A stretch of DNA of 64,000 nucleotides from Theristus sp. LFF4_11 (taxonomy: Eukaryota; Nematoda; Chromadorea; Monhysterida; Xyalidae), in the NCBI GenBank assembly GCA_030248135.1, contig JASANC010002157.1, positions 61,233-125,232 of the forward strand, written 5' to 3'. Shown here piece by piece: positions 36,901-47,887 of this stretch. Every line of letters begins with the position of its first letter. The first letter of the stretch is position 1. A model generated the notes under the pieces. The model saw only the letters and a program-made list of their open reading frames with translations. It did no database searches and was not told the origin of the DNA. Position numbers and translations under genes: made by a program.

Positions 36901-39900
36901 CCGAACGCATCCTCGCGCAGTTCGTCGCCGCCTTCCCGGACGCCACGGCCGTCCATTTCGGCGGCCATCTGACCGAGATCGCGCTGGCTCACGTGCGTCC
37001 TCGTGGTTTTTTTGTTGTTGGCTTTTTTTGTCTAGTCGAATTTGTTTGTTTTCTCAAGCGTGTCCCATTGAAACGGAAGTCATGTTTACTTTACACGACA
37101 CACCTGTTTGTCATGAAATGCCAGTTGGCCTGGAACGGTTTTTTCTTTCACGTGAACGGATCAGATGAACAGAGTCCAGGTTACTGGTTGCAACAAGGTG
37201 GAAAGCGCGTGGTTCAACGCACTACTTCCGGCCATTTCGGCCCCGACACGTTTGAATAAGGCTGTTTGTTGATTGACCGTTTGTTGCGGGCTTCAGTTGG
37301 TCGTGGTGTGCGGTTTTGAAATGCTGCTGAAGCGCGCAAACTTACAGCAAGCCAACAACGCGCCAGAGCTTGCCACGCAAACAATTATAGTGTCGCATCC
37401 GTGTGCGTGCGAACAACGTGCATCGATATTCAATGTTTTTGATGAACTGAACTCAACAGATTGGACTTGTATTCGAATTCACAATTGCCATGACGTCACT
37501 TTGCTATTGTCTTTATGCAGGCGAACGCGAACGGCGCCGATAGCGCGCTGTTGCGAGTGGCGACCGAGCAACGCAAACTGAAACTCGTGTTTCTCTCGAT
37601 CGACAACTGGCGCCAACTGGTGAACGCTGAGCACGAGCGCGCCGTGGTCGCACAGTTGCCGGCGTACTGCGTGCTCTGTGTGCCTGGCGTCAGTTTCACG
37701 ATCGCTGGTATGATTTTTTTTGATCCCGAGACTCAATGCGCGCGTAGACAGGTAAACAGTTTCATGCAGGACGCGGGAATTCAAAATTGGCAAAGTGATC
37801 CGAGTCTCCTAAATACGGCCGAGTCACTTGGCGATTTTGAGTTGTCACATAAAGGTTGAAACTAGTTGCCTTTCACGTCTGCAAATCCATTGAGTAGCAG
37901 AACCTAAAAAAATTAATAATACGTTGCCCGGCGAATCGACGTCCAAATGGCAAGACACGATTTCGGGACATCGAGCAACTGGAACGCAGCCACTCATTCA
38001 TTTTAGTTTGGCAAAAAGCGGGAGACTCCGGTAAAACTGTATATGAACAGCATGTGGTACGGAGACCCAGCCCGCATCGCAATCCGTGTTAGCTCCCTCT
38101 AATCGTTGCACCTTGATGTGTTTGCGTTTCTGCGTGATTTGCAGGCATGCACGGCAGCGCCAGTGGTTCGACGCTGCTGTACAGCGAAGACGCCAACAAC
38201 AACAGCAACGGCCACAGCAATCTGCCGCTGCTGCAGCATCTGCCGGCCGGCCAGAACGTCTGTCTCAAGTTCAACACGAGCGACCTCGGCTATCTCTGTC
38301 TGGCGCCGGAGTCAATGGTGAAGAACGGCATACTCGCCGCGAAGCTGTCCGATCGCGTCAATGTGTTTGGTGAGCACAGCAATGTTCAGACCTGCTTGCA
38401 CTTGGCTGGAATGTTTTGCGCATGCTGATTGCTCGCATGGCAAGCGGTGGGACAACGAATGTGTGCAGCTGCAATGCGCAATGGGCCACCATTCGCTGTA
38501 TTCGGTGTTCGCTGCATGTGTAATTGATCATGTTTGTTTCACACTCTGATCATTTCGGTTGTTTTCATTCTGTGCACCTGTGTCGCCAGTTTTCAATGAT
38601 CTTTCGCATCTTCGCGACAGTGCGGTTGAGATTGTCGAGAAAAGGAGAGCGAGTGCGCTGAAAGACAATCGTCCCACTGTGGTCGCGCCGTCGCTGTCCG
38701 TCACAACTTGGACGATGTTGCTCGAGGCACTCGCACGTGCTCTTATTGTTGTCATTGAGGGGTGTTTGGGCACTACTCAATGGCGTTCTGTGCGCTTCTC
38801 TTTGTCAGTCCTGGCTAAAAACATCGCCTGAAACTCCCAACAACAACAACAACAACAACAACTTGTTGTTGCAGGCGCCATGGTCTGCGACGTGTCGACC
38901 GGCTGCGAGATCATGCCGCAGAGTCTGGCGTACATGGCCGAGATGGCCGTGCTCGGTCCGGCGTGGAACTGCGACACCGACATGAAACGATTCTGCTTTC
39001 TGTTGCCGAATATCGCCGCTGAACAGCTGATGCTCGATCGGTCGGTGTTTGCGGTGGCTGGGCTGCTTTGAAACACAAGTGCTGATTGGTGATGCTGATG
39101 CAACAGCACTCCCACACTGTTCCACCACTGTTCCGTGCGTGCGCGACAATGCGTCACTTTCCTGAAATGTGTGCAACAACGCGAAACACCCTCGTGGCCT
39201 GGTGGTAGTGCGTAAGATTTTTGTCTGAGCGCTCGGGGGATCGAGCCCCGCCGAGGGGTGTATAATCGGTGGGCCCGTGACAGATTATACATGACAGAAA
39301 ACTCGATGGGCCCCTTCTGCGCGCTTCTCTGTGTTGGCCCTGGCTAAAAACATCGCCTAAAATCCCAACAACAACGTGCAAAAATGCATTGTCTCCGAGC
39401 ATTGTTGCAATTCGGTGTTCGTTCACCAACGGCTAAACTGCATTGTGCCACTCAGCAACGTCGATTTCGCAACAGCGCGTTCACTTGCTGCAGGCGCATG
39501 TCGGCGGCGTTCGCGCAAGTGCTCATGCTCGGCTACGTCGAGCACGAACTGACGAGACTGAGCACGCGGCTGGCGCACTCAGCCGCAAACGCCGGTCAGT
39601 CCGATGCGAAACGCGTCGCCGCGCCGTTGTCCGTCTTTGTGCAGATGCTCTTCAATCCGGACAATCTGACGTTGGAGCGCCTGACGCCTGTCGCGTTCAA
39701 GGTGGACGCTTGTCTGTTTTGTAACAACAGCCCGTTCAGGTTCACCACCGGTTTGTCTACCACCACCACTACGGGCCAAATGAAATCGTCTAGTGGCTCA
39801 AAGCCAAGCACGTGTTGTCTCTGATTACTCGATTAAAACAATCGACCGCCATGTTTGTTTTTCGTTTGCTTTTTTTATGCAACAAGTAGTTTTGTTTTTA

Positions 39901-40943
39901 CATTTGTCTTCTGCGTATCCGGCTTTTCGATGACAGAAAAACCAACTGAATTAATAATCGAAAGACGCTTTGCAGAAAGCGCGCATTGAGCTGCGTCGCA
40001 GCGTCGCCGCGTTGCACGACGTGAAACAACAGTTGCCATACAATTATGAAATGGCGTTGACCGTGGCTGAGGTCGAGTTGGTCACGGAGTTGATGATGCT
40101 CGCTGCAAGGTAGCGCGACAGCTGCTCGTTGGCTGATTGGTGACATTCGAAATTGACTCTCTGCGCTGATTAGTCTTGTCGGACACGATGTCCTGCGATT
40201 TTACGGTAGCAATGAGACCTGAAGAAAACGTAAAATCATGGTCGTTGGTGATTGTGGCAGACTACACTCGAAACTGCAAATCACAGACGACAATGGGAGT
40301 CAGCAGATTGGCTGCTTTAGAGTTTGGCTCACTGGTTCAACCAGCTCAACGCCGCCAATCCGCATGACAGATTCTAGATTCAAAATGCGAGAATGAAATC
40401 GCAGTTTCACACGTTGACATTATTTCACAGTTTTGACTGTCTCGAAAATACAACGGTTTAGTTCGCTGACTGCAATTTGCCTGCAGACTCGGCCAATCGC
40501 TGTGCACACACGGCACTCGTCCAGCGGCGTTGCAGCAGAGTGACGTCAACGCTGCACACGTCATCAACGTCGGCGTCGCAAATCTGCCGTTCACGGTCAG
40601 AACCGACTTGGCAAACAGGTGAATTACTGCTGGTGCCTGATCTATCAGGGCCGTGGGTGGTGCCCTGCTGATCCGATTGAGTGCAGCCGCATGCCTTTTC
40701 TGTTTGGTTCGAATGAGACCAGAGATGGTTTTGAGAATAACTTGTTTTTTTTTTTAAATTTTTCAAAATTGAAAACAAACTGAATTGTCTCGCAGTTTAC
40801 TCGAGATTCGCTCGAAATTCCAACACACGTGGCTGTCGCGCAATCTGCCGAGCACTCTGCCAAACGCGTTGAAGATTTTCGACAACTTATTCAGGGCACT
40901 GCTGCCCCCGGACATGCAGGAATACGGCAGTAATCTGCTCTGA
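30925..40943 (+). CDS. ankyrin-repeat protein fused to a GH20 hexosaminidase-like domain, probably catalytically dead
   Basis: Twenty exons join to 3180 nt (1059 residues): 30925-31036, 31290-31409, 31637-31754, 31976-32095, 32912-33124, 33536-33645, 33940-34088, 34209-34318, 34740-34911, 35199-35322, 35558-35868, 36765-36992, 37297-37389, 37521-37707, 38145-38369, 38875-39040, 39494-39701, 39976-40109, 40487-40618 and 40796-40943. The N-terminal 230 residues are ankyrin repeats (GTLLHLACTTHNADAVRALL; NTALHWAASYATDDVVR; GETPLHDAISRGDAAITRRL). From about residue 290 a GH20 N-terminal domain follows (YRLDIRPRRITLCAADLDGL). Then the barrel has VRDRPDTQMRALFVDFTG in place of the usual RGLMLD start, and AERILAQFVAAFPDATAVHFGGHLTEIALA in separate short stretches where active GH20 enzymes have H-x-G-x-D-E. 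Here the D-E position reads H-L, so the catalytic pair appears absent. No signal peptide is seen, so the protein is probably cytosolic. The joins at 35199-35558 are the least certain. Confidence 0.85.
32611..32820. repeat. MITE with CAAACGTGTCC ends, copy 3
   Basis: Third near-identical copy of the element at 3881-4090, in the intron before the fifth exon of the ankyrin-GH20 gene. Confidence 0.75.
34520..34712. repeat. repeat family with GACTCAATGCG / GGGTCGCAGAACC ends, copy 1
   Basis: It starts GTCCCGAGACTCAATGCGTG and ends TTGGGTCGCAGAACCG. The middle is an inverted repeat around GTGATCCGAGTCGCCAAAGT and GAGTCACTTTGGCGATTTTG. Copies lie at 37722-37925 and, inverted, at 61859-62128, with fragments at 11475-11572 and 18553-18685. 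Confidence 0.7.
36184..36346. repeat. MITE with CGTCCGTACGCACAAAC ends, copy 1
   Basis: Ends TTCGTCCGTACGCACAAAC and GTCCGTGCGTACGCACAAAA are inverted repeats around TGCATTAAGATAGCACACAC. Further copies are at 48076-48247 and, interrupted, at 51409-51683. Confidence 0.7.
37056..37256. repeat. diverged inverted copy of the CAAACGTGTCC MITE
   Basis: Ends GTGTCCCATTGAAACGGAAG and CGACACGTTTGAA match the family at 3881-4090 in reverse orientation, with a diverged interior. It is intronic in the ankyrin-GH20 gene. Confidence 0.45.
37722..37925. repeat. repeat family with GACTCAATGCG ends, copy 2
   Basis: It matches 34520-34712 closely, including GATCCGAGTC and GAGTCACTTGGCGATTTTGA. It is intronic in the ankyrin-GH20 gene. 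Confidence 0.7.
39196..39300 (+). repeat. tRNA-derived SINE
   Basis: GTGGCCTGGTGGTAGTGCG (A-box-like) and GGGGATCGAGCCCCGCC (B-box-like) are 30 bp apart, followed by a non-tRNA tail. It resembles 3222-3310 and lies in an intron of the ankyrin-GH20 gene. Confidence 0.6.
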
Positions 40944-41177
40944 CACTGTCTCCGACCCTGCTTTGGGTTTTCAAAAAAAGCAACAGCTGGCCGATTCACC
41001 GGAGCACAGATTCATACAGGAGGGTTTCCTTTACTGTATTTTGTTGTTGCTGCATTGTTCTGTTAGCCTGTGTGTTTTCTGGTTTGTTTGACTGGTTTTA
41101 TTTGTTCGGTTGTTGTGTGGTTTGGGTGGTCTTCTTAGAGTTATTCTTGTGTTGTTAACAGTGTTGTTGTTGTGTTA
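40944..41177. other. 3' flank of the ankyrin-GH20 gene
   Basis: T/G-rich sequence with many TTGTTG runs and no open frame of note. It is probably the 3' UTR and termination region. Confidence 0.35.
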
Positions 41178-42018
41178 GTAGTTGACCAGGACTCGTTAGG
41201 GTAGCCCTCCCACTAAAAATAAATAAATATTTCTTGCAATATATATTTTTTTCAAAAATCCAAAACTGAGCAGTATATGGGCAGCATGAGCGAGAGAGAG
41301 GAGGCAATCGGCTGCAAAAAAATAAATAACTATTGCTGTAAATAGCTATTTATTTTTGAGGGGTGCGGGGTCAACTCCGGCCCACGCATTTCCGGCCCAC
41401 ACATTAGCGTCTTTTTGATAAGGTGAAAATGATCAATTTAGTTTTTGCATTTTTTTCTGTTTTATAGGGCAGGAGCACCTGCACATGCCCATCTCTTAAT
41501 AATGATGCATCACGAAAAAAATCCGATTGAAAAAAGAATTTAAAAAAATCGAACCCTAGTTCAAAGTGTAACCGCCTGATAAATGTGAGTTTCCTGATGA
41601 AAAATAGCAGTGGGTGGCGGTTGAAGTCACTGGAAGCGAATTATTGGGCTGGGCCGGTTATGGGTGGGCCGGAAATGAGTGGGTCGGAAATAGTGGGACG
41701 CAAATGAACGGGGCCGGTAATGGGTGGGCCGGAAATGTTGGGCCGGAAATGTGTGGGCCGGAAATAACGGGACGCAAATGAACGCACGCCTTTTGGGGCA
41801 GCGTAAGCGAATTAGAAAAACATAGGTTTTTTTGTGGCAGGAATTTTTTTATTCAATGAAATGGCTGATTGGCATTTTTCCGGATTTTCAAAAATATAAA
41901 TACATATGGCTTGAAATTATATATTTTATGATTTTGAAAAAATAAATATACAATATATTGCTGAAATAGTTATTTTTCTTTAGAGGGAGGGCTACGCTAA
42001 GGAGTCCTAGTCAACTGC
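41178..42018. mobile_element. non-autonomous DNA element, about 840 bp, with long inverted ends
   Basis: Left end AGTTGACCAGGACTCGTTAG and right end GGAGTCCTAGTCAACTGCTG are inverted repeats extending about 60 bp through GTAGCCCTCCC and AAATAAATA-type sequence. The interior holds a degenerate tandem array of GTGGGCCGGAAATG units at about 41650-41785. There is no transposase. Confidence 0.75.
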
Positions 42019-42708
42019 TGTGTTGCAGATCATTTTTTCTGGGATTTGAAATAATTTTCGATCCGGGATTGAGAATTTTTTTAACAATGGGCTTCATCAA
42101 AACTGCGCACACTAACTTATGAATCAAGAACAGCTTTATCATCTCTGTTCTCAATTCACATGCACATGCCTTCAAAACTTTAACATTTGTAAACATTTCG
42201 TAATTGTGCCTTGTTGTTTTTTGTGAATTTTTGTGAATGCTTTTTGCATTGGTTTTATTTATTGTGTCCAAAAAGACAAACAATTTACTTGAAGTGATGC
42301 AGCCAAGTGCCATTTGGTATCGATTTTTTAATTGTCAGTTTCCTTTAACTAACGCGTTCATCGTATGGCGGAAGCTTGATGCAAAGATTTCGGCTGTTGA
42401 TTTGATTCTTTCGGCTAATTGGCTATCATTTCCTCTGATACATTCCACTGCTTGTTTTACAGCTGATGACTTTTATGCTTTTTAATTAAACTAAATTTAA
42501 TAATTAAAATTGTTAAATTCAATGAATCGAGAATTTTGAATTCCGTTTTACTTCGTGCAACCTGGTGAATGAAAAAAATGGATTTTCATTCCTTATTCAC
42601 CGCACGTGCGGTTGGATATATTTTTGGCTTGTTCAGCATTCAGTGACTGTCGATTGAGAAAAACTGCTCATCTTCAAATAAGTTTGCCGTTCACTTCCGT
42701 TGTCAGCG
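42019..42708. other. upstream region of the first FAM50 gene
   Basis: AT-rich, with no supported exon. It probably contains the promoter and 5' UTR of the gene starting at 42709. No clear TATA motif is seen. Confidence 0.35.
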
Positions 42709-45700
42709 ATGGCTGCCGTGGACGCGGAAGCGGAGCGCCTGCTGCAGTTGGCCAGAAAGCGCGACCGCGACAGGCAGCTCTTGGAAATTGCGAACAAGAA
42801 AATCAAAGAGGAGCCCGGCGTCGGCTATGGTCTGTCGGGTATCGTCGGCGTTTCCCAGAAGATTGTTGTTGTTGTTTTATTTTGAATTTTCGCAATCAGT
42901 AAACTACATGGAAACCGTAAGTCTTGCGTTTCGCATAAGTAACCAGAACCACTAAATGGGAAATGATCATGTTTGCGGGTGTAACATGGAAACTCTGTTG
43001 TGACGGTTAGTCACGATTTCCCGTTGCAACCCACGCAAATACCGGCAAAACAAACACTTGTCCCTGGATAATGTATTCATGACAGGATTCCGTACCTTTT
43101 AGTTTTTGTACTGTCAGTTTTATTGGTGTTCATTCTTGTAAATCCACATCGTGTAACTTGTGTCCGTAAAAACTAAACAACAGATACAAGTAATCGTAAA
43201 CACCGCGGCGACTACAAACTCAAGGTCGCATTCATGTTGCAGTATTAGTGACCGCGCAGCTATGTTACAACATAGCGAATACTGCGACATGAATGCGCCC
43301 AAATGTACTCACACAACTGAACTGTTTTCAACAATTCAACCGTTACACAAACGGTAGGCGCTCAGTGGGGCCGTTGCCACTGCAATCACCACGGTTGCAT
43401 TTCAGCGCGCGGCCGTCTGGGCGACAAGTTCATGACGCACTATGACGCGATTGAATCGACGCTGAAGCAAACGACCGTTGGTCTCGTGACGCTGCGTGAA
43501 ATGCGTGACAAGCAGAACGCATACGTCACCAAACGGTATACGCCGCACTCACTCGGTTGATTGGCTCGTTTTGTTGTCGTTGCTTATCCCGTCTACTGCG
43601 CCAATTTGGCGGCAGGCTGCATGTGAGCGATTGTTGTTCTCCAGCACGTGAACGCGACGCAGGCACCCAATCGATACGTTGATTGATTTGTTGGGTTTGC
43701 GTGCAAGCAAATTGTACTTTGATTTGACAAGCGCACCGGACAACCACACCACATGTGGTAGCCTTTTCTGAAAGTTGGTCTACTCATTAGTTTCTATCAG
43801 GTAATGAATGACACGGCCAACTTTCAGCAATCGCTTACCATTTTTCTAACGGTTATGCCGGAATTCGGCCATACTCGTCGCGAGTTATCATGTTGCAGCG
43901 AGCTGCAGTTGGCGCACAAAACCGTCGCGCCCGAGTTGTCCGTTGCCGAAGAACGCCGCAAACGACTGTTGGCCAAACGGGTATGGATGGCACACCTGAA
44001 ATGCCGCGAACATTTGCGTTTCTGTCGTTTGTTCTTGTGGTTCTGTCTGTTGCTGAACCAGCGTTTTTGTTGGAAATCATAAACTTTTCAGAAACAAAAG
44101 TTGTCTTTCGATCCGGACGGCGACGAGGGCGACGACGAGGCATCCGACGACGACGACACTGCCACCAAACCTGCGACGTTTGCGCTCGTCCGAAAGCTGA
44201 CCAGTGCGCCCGATGCGACGGAGAAACGAAAATCGTGCGAGGCTGATTCGGCGGTCGCAGAGTCGCAGACGGACGCGGTTGCAATTAAAGTGGAACACGC
44301 AGATGCACGTGACTGGAATAATGAGCACGACTATGAAGCGGACAAGCCGAGCACCAGTAAAGCGGTGGCGACACCACCGAAGAAACTGGCAAGTTCATTG
44401 GCAAATGCTGATTGGTTGCGTCAGTTATTGGCTTGTTGGTTTTCAAGATATGGTATACTGGAATCCCTTGATCGTCAATTTTGTGTTGCGCTCTTCAGAA
44501 ACTCGGCAAAGACCCGACGGTGGACACGAGCTTTCTGCCGGATAAGGAACGCGAAGAGGAGGAGAATCGGTAGCTTATATGCAGGGTGGTCCAGGATTAT
44601 GGATACATCTTTGTTTGGCTAAAAATTATATCAAACATTATCGACCGATAAAGCTAAGATTTGGTACAGGTAATCAGGTATTTTAGAAAGTTGGAAATTT
44701 TGTTTACCAACGTAAAACTTGTTGTTATTATCGAAACGAGGAGAATGATTGGGGGTTGTGGGTTTATGTTGGTTGGGATGTTTCGATGGAATGAAATGTC
44801 CACTGTGGTTTAGTGGACGAAGTTACGAAAATGTGAGAATTATGAGATTACCTGTTGCTACTTCTATGAGTAGAGATAGCGGAGGTTTAGATTAGACTAG
44901 TGGTGTGCAAAAAGTACACGAAGAAGACACGGAAACACAATAATACAGATGAAATAATAAGCATGGAGTCCAATTAACTGAATGCATCACACAATACAGT
45001 AAGAGGCAACACAGAATCAAATAACAACAAGTACACAGAAGACACAAAAAATATGTGGTGATTCAAAAGGTGGGTTTTTTTAGAATGAATTTTGTAGAAC
45101 TTTTCCGGTGCGAAAAGAGAGCAAAAATTTGCATATTGTTTTCGACCAAATATCATGTGAAAGTTTGTACAAAGAATAACTTGCTATGCTTTGAATCTGT
45201 TTTTCAGCAAGAACAAAGCTGATTTCTTTACCGTTTAGACCACACACGTGCACATGTATCCCACAGTTCAATCCGTAACTTTGTTGCGTTTGAACTTTTA
45301 CAACGCCCACACGCGAAACCACAGTGATCTGAAAGCTCACACTGCATATCAACCACACGAAATGCAAACATGGCATTGACCACATTTCACGCGCAATAAG
45401 AAATGTAATAGCCAATCAGAATCCACAACAGTTATTGAAAATAAGAGTACGAGCACATGTGCCAAATTTCAGCTTTATTCGTTAACTTTTGGTATCATCT
45501 CTCGGGGTATGAAAATGTGTCCATAATTCTGGACCACCCTGCACAACCGAACTCTAAATTATAGGCTGATTCAGCTGATTTTTGGCTTGTCTACTCATGG
45601 TGTCTTACACTTCTCCAGTATTATGCCGTGCACTGCAGAATAAAACTGACTGACTGACTGATTGGTGATCACGTGATGCATGGTTTCTGTACAGGCATGG

Positions 45701-47216
45701 CTGTGGAGGCGGAGTCTGTCCTACACAGAAAGCGTGCATCACGTGTTCACCAACCATTAAGTTGATTGTCTATAATCTAGAGTTCGAATGGAAATTATTC
45801 ACAAGAATCCAAAATGGCATCAGATCTACCGTGCGCTTACGAAAAACTTTTAACACCATAAAAAGCGTCATGTTGCATGTCTGGTTCGCAGCTTACGAGA
45901 GGAACTACGAGTTGAATGGGCGAAACAACAAGAGAAAGTGAAGGCAGAACAGATCACAATTGCGTTCTCCTATTGGGATGGAATGGGCCACAGGCGAACG
46001 CTGACCGTGCGAAAAGGCAACACCATCGGCGAATTCTTGAGGAAGGCGCTGGAAATGCTGAGACCGGTGCGTTTTACTTCGGTCGCCTCGCTTGAAACCA
46101 TCCGGTTTGCTGTTCGTTTAGGCGTTGAAAAATCATTGGTGATTGTCATTTGTCGCACCATTTTCAGTTGTGTCCCGTGACTTGAAGCGGTCGCGTGAAA
46201 AAGTTTGCTAAGTTTTAAATGTTGCAGGATTTCATGGAATTAAAAACGGCATGCGCTGACAGTTTGATGTTCGTGAAGGAGGATCTGGTGCTGCAGGACT
46301 GTCACACGTGCGTATGACTGTATGGCAATTTTTATTGACTTTTATCAGTAACATTCTGTGCAGAGGTATTGCTCCGCGAATATTGATTGATCAACGGGTT
46401 TTTGATCAGTGATCAAAGATCATGGGGCTAAACCGGGCCTCTGTGGAAGCAGCATCGTTGCCGCAGCAATCTTTGTGGCGCAGGCTGTATGTGAGACTTG
46501 AAAAAGAACTTGGTTGCATCTCGGCTCTCAGGTTCTACGACTTTATCGTGACGAAAGCGATGGGCAAAACCGGTCCGCTGTTCGAGTTCGACGCGCCCGC
46601 CGAGCTGCTCGTGCGACCGCCCGACGAGAAACGCGGCAAGCACGAGTCGCATCCCGCAAAGGTTGCTTTTCCAGAGAAGCTTCGTACAATTTTTATTCAC
46701 TTTTAATGATGCCTTGCGCTATTTTAACTCGCTGGAAAATGTGCGGACGAACTGGTACAGACCTGGGTACAGTGAGACAAACGGGTGTCCTTGCCTGAGG
46801 ATCGCACTGTTTGCGTTTTGGTTTTTTTGGCGTACCGTCTTATTGGCGGTGATTTGCAGCATACCGTCGCACGAGCATGAACTGACGCAAAACGTAACCG
46901 GTTTTGGCAACCGTAGGTGCTGCTGAAAAGCTGGTACGAAGTGAACAAGCAGCATTGGCCGGCGAATCGATGGGAGGCGTTCCGGCCGCACAAGGACTAC
47001 GCAACGGACGCCCGTGACGAGTACGTCAACCGCTCCAACTACCTGCACAACTACAATTCGTTCATGCACTCGTTCTATCTGTCGAAGAAGCCGCCGAGAA
47101 AGGCGCCCGAAGACGCGCAGCCGCCGAACTACGCGAGCGGCGAAGACTCGGAATTGGAGTACATCGATGACGAGGACGGGTACTGGGACTCGGCACCGCC
47201 GAAGGTCAATTACTGA
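42709..47216 (+). CDS. FAM50/XAP5 family protein, copy 1
   Basis: Nine exons join to 1386 nt (461 residues): 42709-42829, 43406-43535, 43899-43980, 44092-44388, 44499-44569, 45892-46066, 46228-46307, 46532-46661 and 46917-47216. Start ATG 42709. It matches FAM50A throughout: [20 protein letters not shown] near the N-terminus, the junction [24 protein letters not shown], then [41 protein letters not shown] and [22 protein letters not shown]50 proteins are nuclear and associate with the spliceosome. This copy has a longer acidic middle and a 60-residue acidic C-terminal tail ([10 protein letters not shown]) absent from copy 2 and from human FAM50A. The intron after 44388 appears to use a GC donor (CTG|GCAAGT). 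It heads a tandem pair with 47888-51347. Confidence 0.92.
43228..43297. repeat. long-hairpin MITE, copy 2
   Basis: GCATTCATGTTGCAGTATTAG and the inverted GAATACTGCGACATGAATGC form a shortened hairpin of the family at 1782-1866. It lies in intron 1 of FAM50 copy 1. Confidence 0.7.
44582..45541. mobile_element. non-autonomous DNA transposon with CAGGGTGGTCCAG ends
   Basis: Left end CAGGGTGGTCCAGGATTATG and right end CATAATTCTGGACCACCCTG are inverted repeats. The 960-bp interior has no transposase frame. It fills most of intron 5 of FAM50 copy 1. The end sequence resembles Tc1-like elements, but I do not see clear TA flanks. Confidence 0.75.
45546..45788. repeat. foldback MITE with AACTCTAAATTATAGG ends, copy 3
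   Basis: Left end AACTCTAAATTATAGGC is inverted at the right as TCTATAATCTAGAGTT. Interior arms GATCACGTGATGCATG and GCATCACGTG pair with each other. It abuts the DNA transposon ending at 45541. Confidence 0.7.
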
Positions 47217-47231
47217 CGAGCGACACTTGCT

Positions 47232-47431
47232 AAAGGCCCGTTCATACTGACGTGTGCGTATACGGCACGGCACGTCACGTCACTTTAGGTCCCGTGTTAT
47301 TGCATACTGCCGTTCATCCAGTCGTATGCATGCACGGCACGGCACGTTAGATCTTGTGTTATTGCATACTACCGTTCATGGAGACGTGCCTTTGACGTGC
47401 CTTCAGCATACGTCAGTATGAACGGGCCTTA
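47232..47431. repeat. MITE with AAAGGCCCGTTCATACTGACGT ends
   Basis: The left AAGGCCCGTTCATACTGACG and right CGTCAGTATGAACGGGCCTT are perfect 20-bp inverted repeats. Two internal direct repeats contain CACGGCACGGCACGT and GTGTTATTGCATACT. It lies between the two FAM50 genes, 15 bp after the stop of copy 1. Confidence 0.85.
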
Positions 47432-47887
47432 ATTGTAGTTGTTGTTGTGATCACCACAAAAGAAAGCGGATAGCGCCGGGGGAAAAGTTTGGTTAACTTG
47501 AACTGTTAAAGTGCTCACATATTGTTCGTGTTTGTGGTCATATCATGGTGTTATTTTGCGTTTGCGTGATTCGGTTGTTAAAGGCGATTTTTATTGTACG
47601 ATTTAGAAATTGAATGATATCTGTTGCCACAAATTAGTATAAATCTATATGGTATGCTGGTTTTCGTGACTGTGTGCAAATTAAGGAATGCCGAACAAAC
47701 AATTCCCAGAGAACGTGTCACAACAGTGTCTCTGTTTTTTTCAACAGTCAGTTTTCCTCTCAGCAACGAATCTTACCGTTTTTTTCTTTTTCTCATTCCG
47801 CAGACAATCAGCAATACCACCCAGCCTCATCAGACGACTTCTACTCCTCCGCAATTTGAATCCAAACCGATTTGTAAATAGAAAAAA

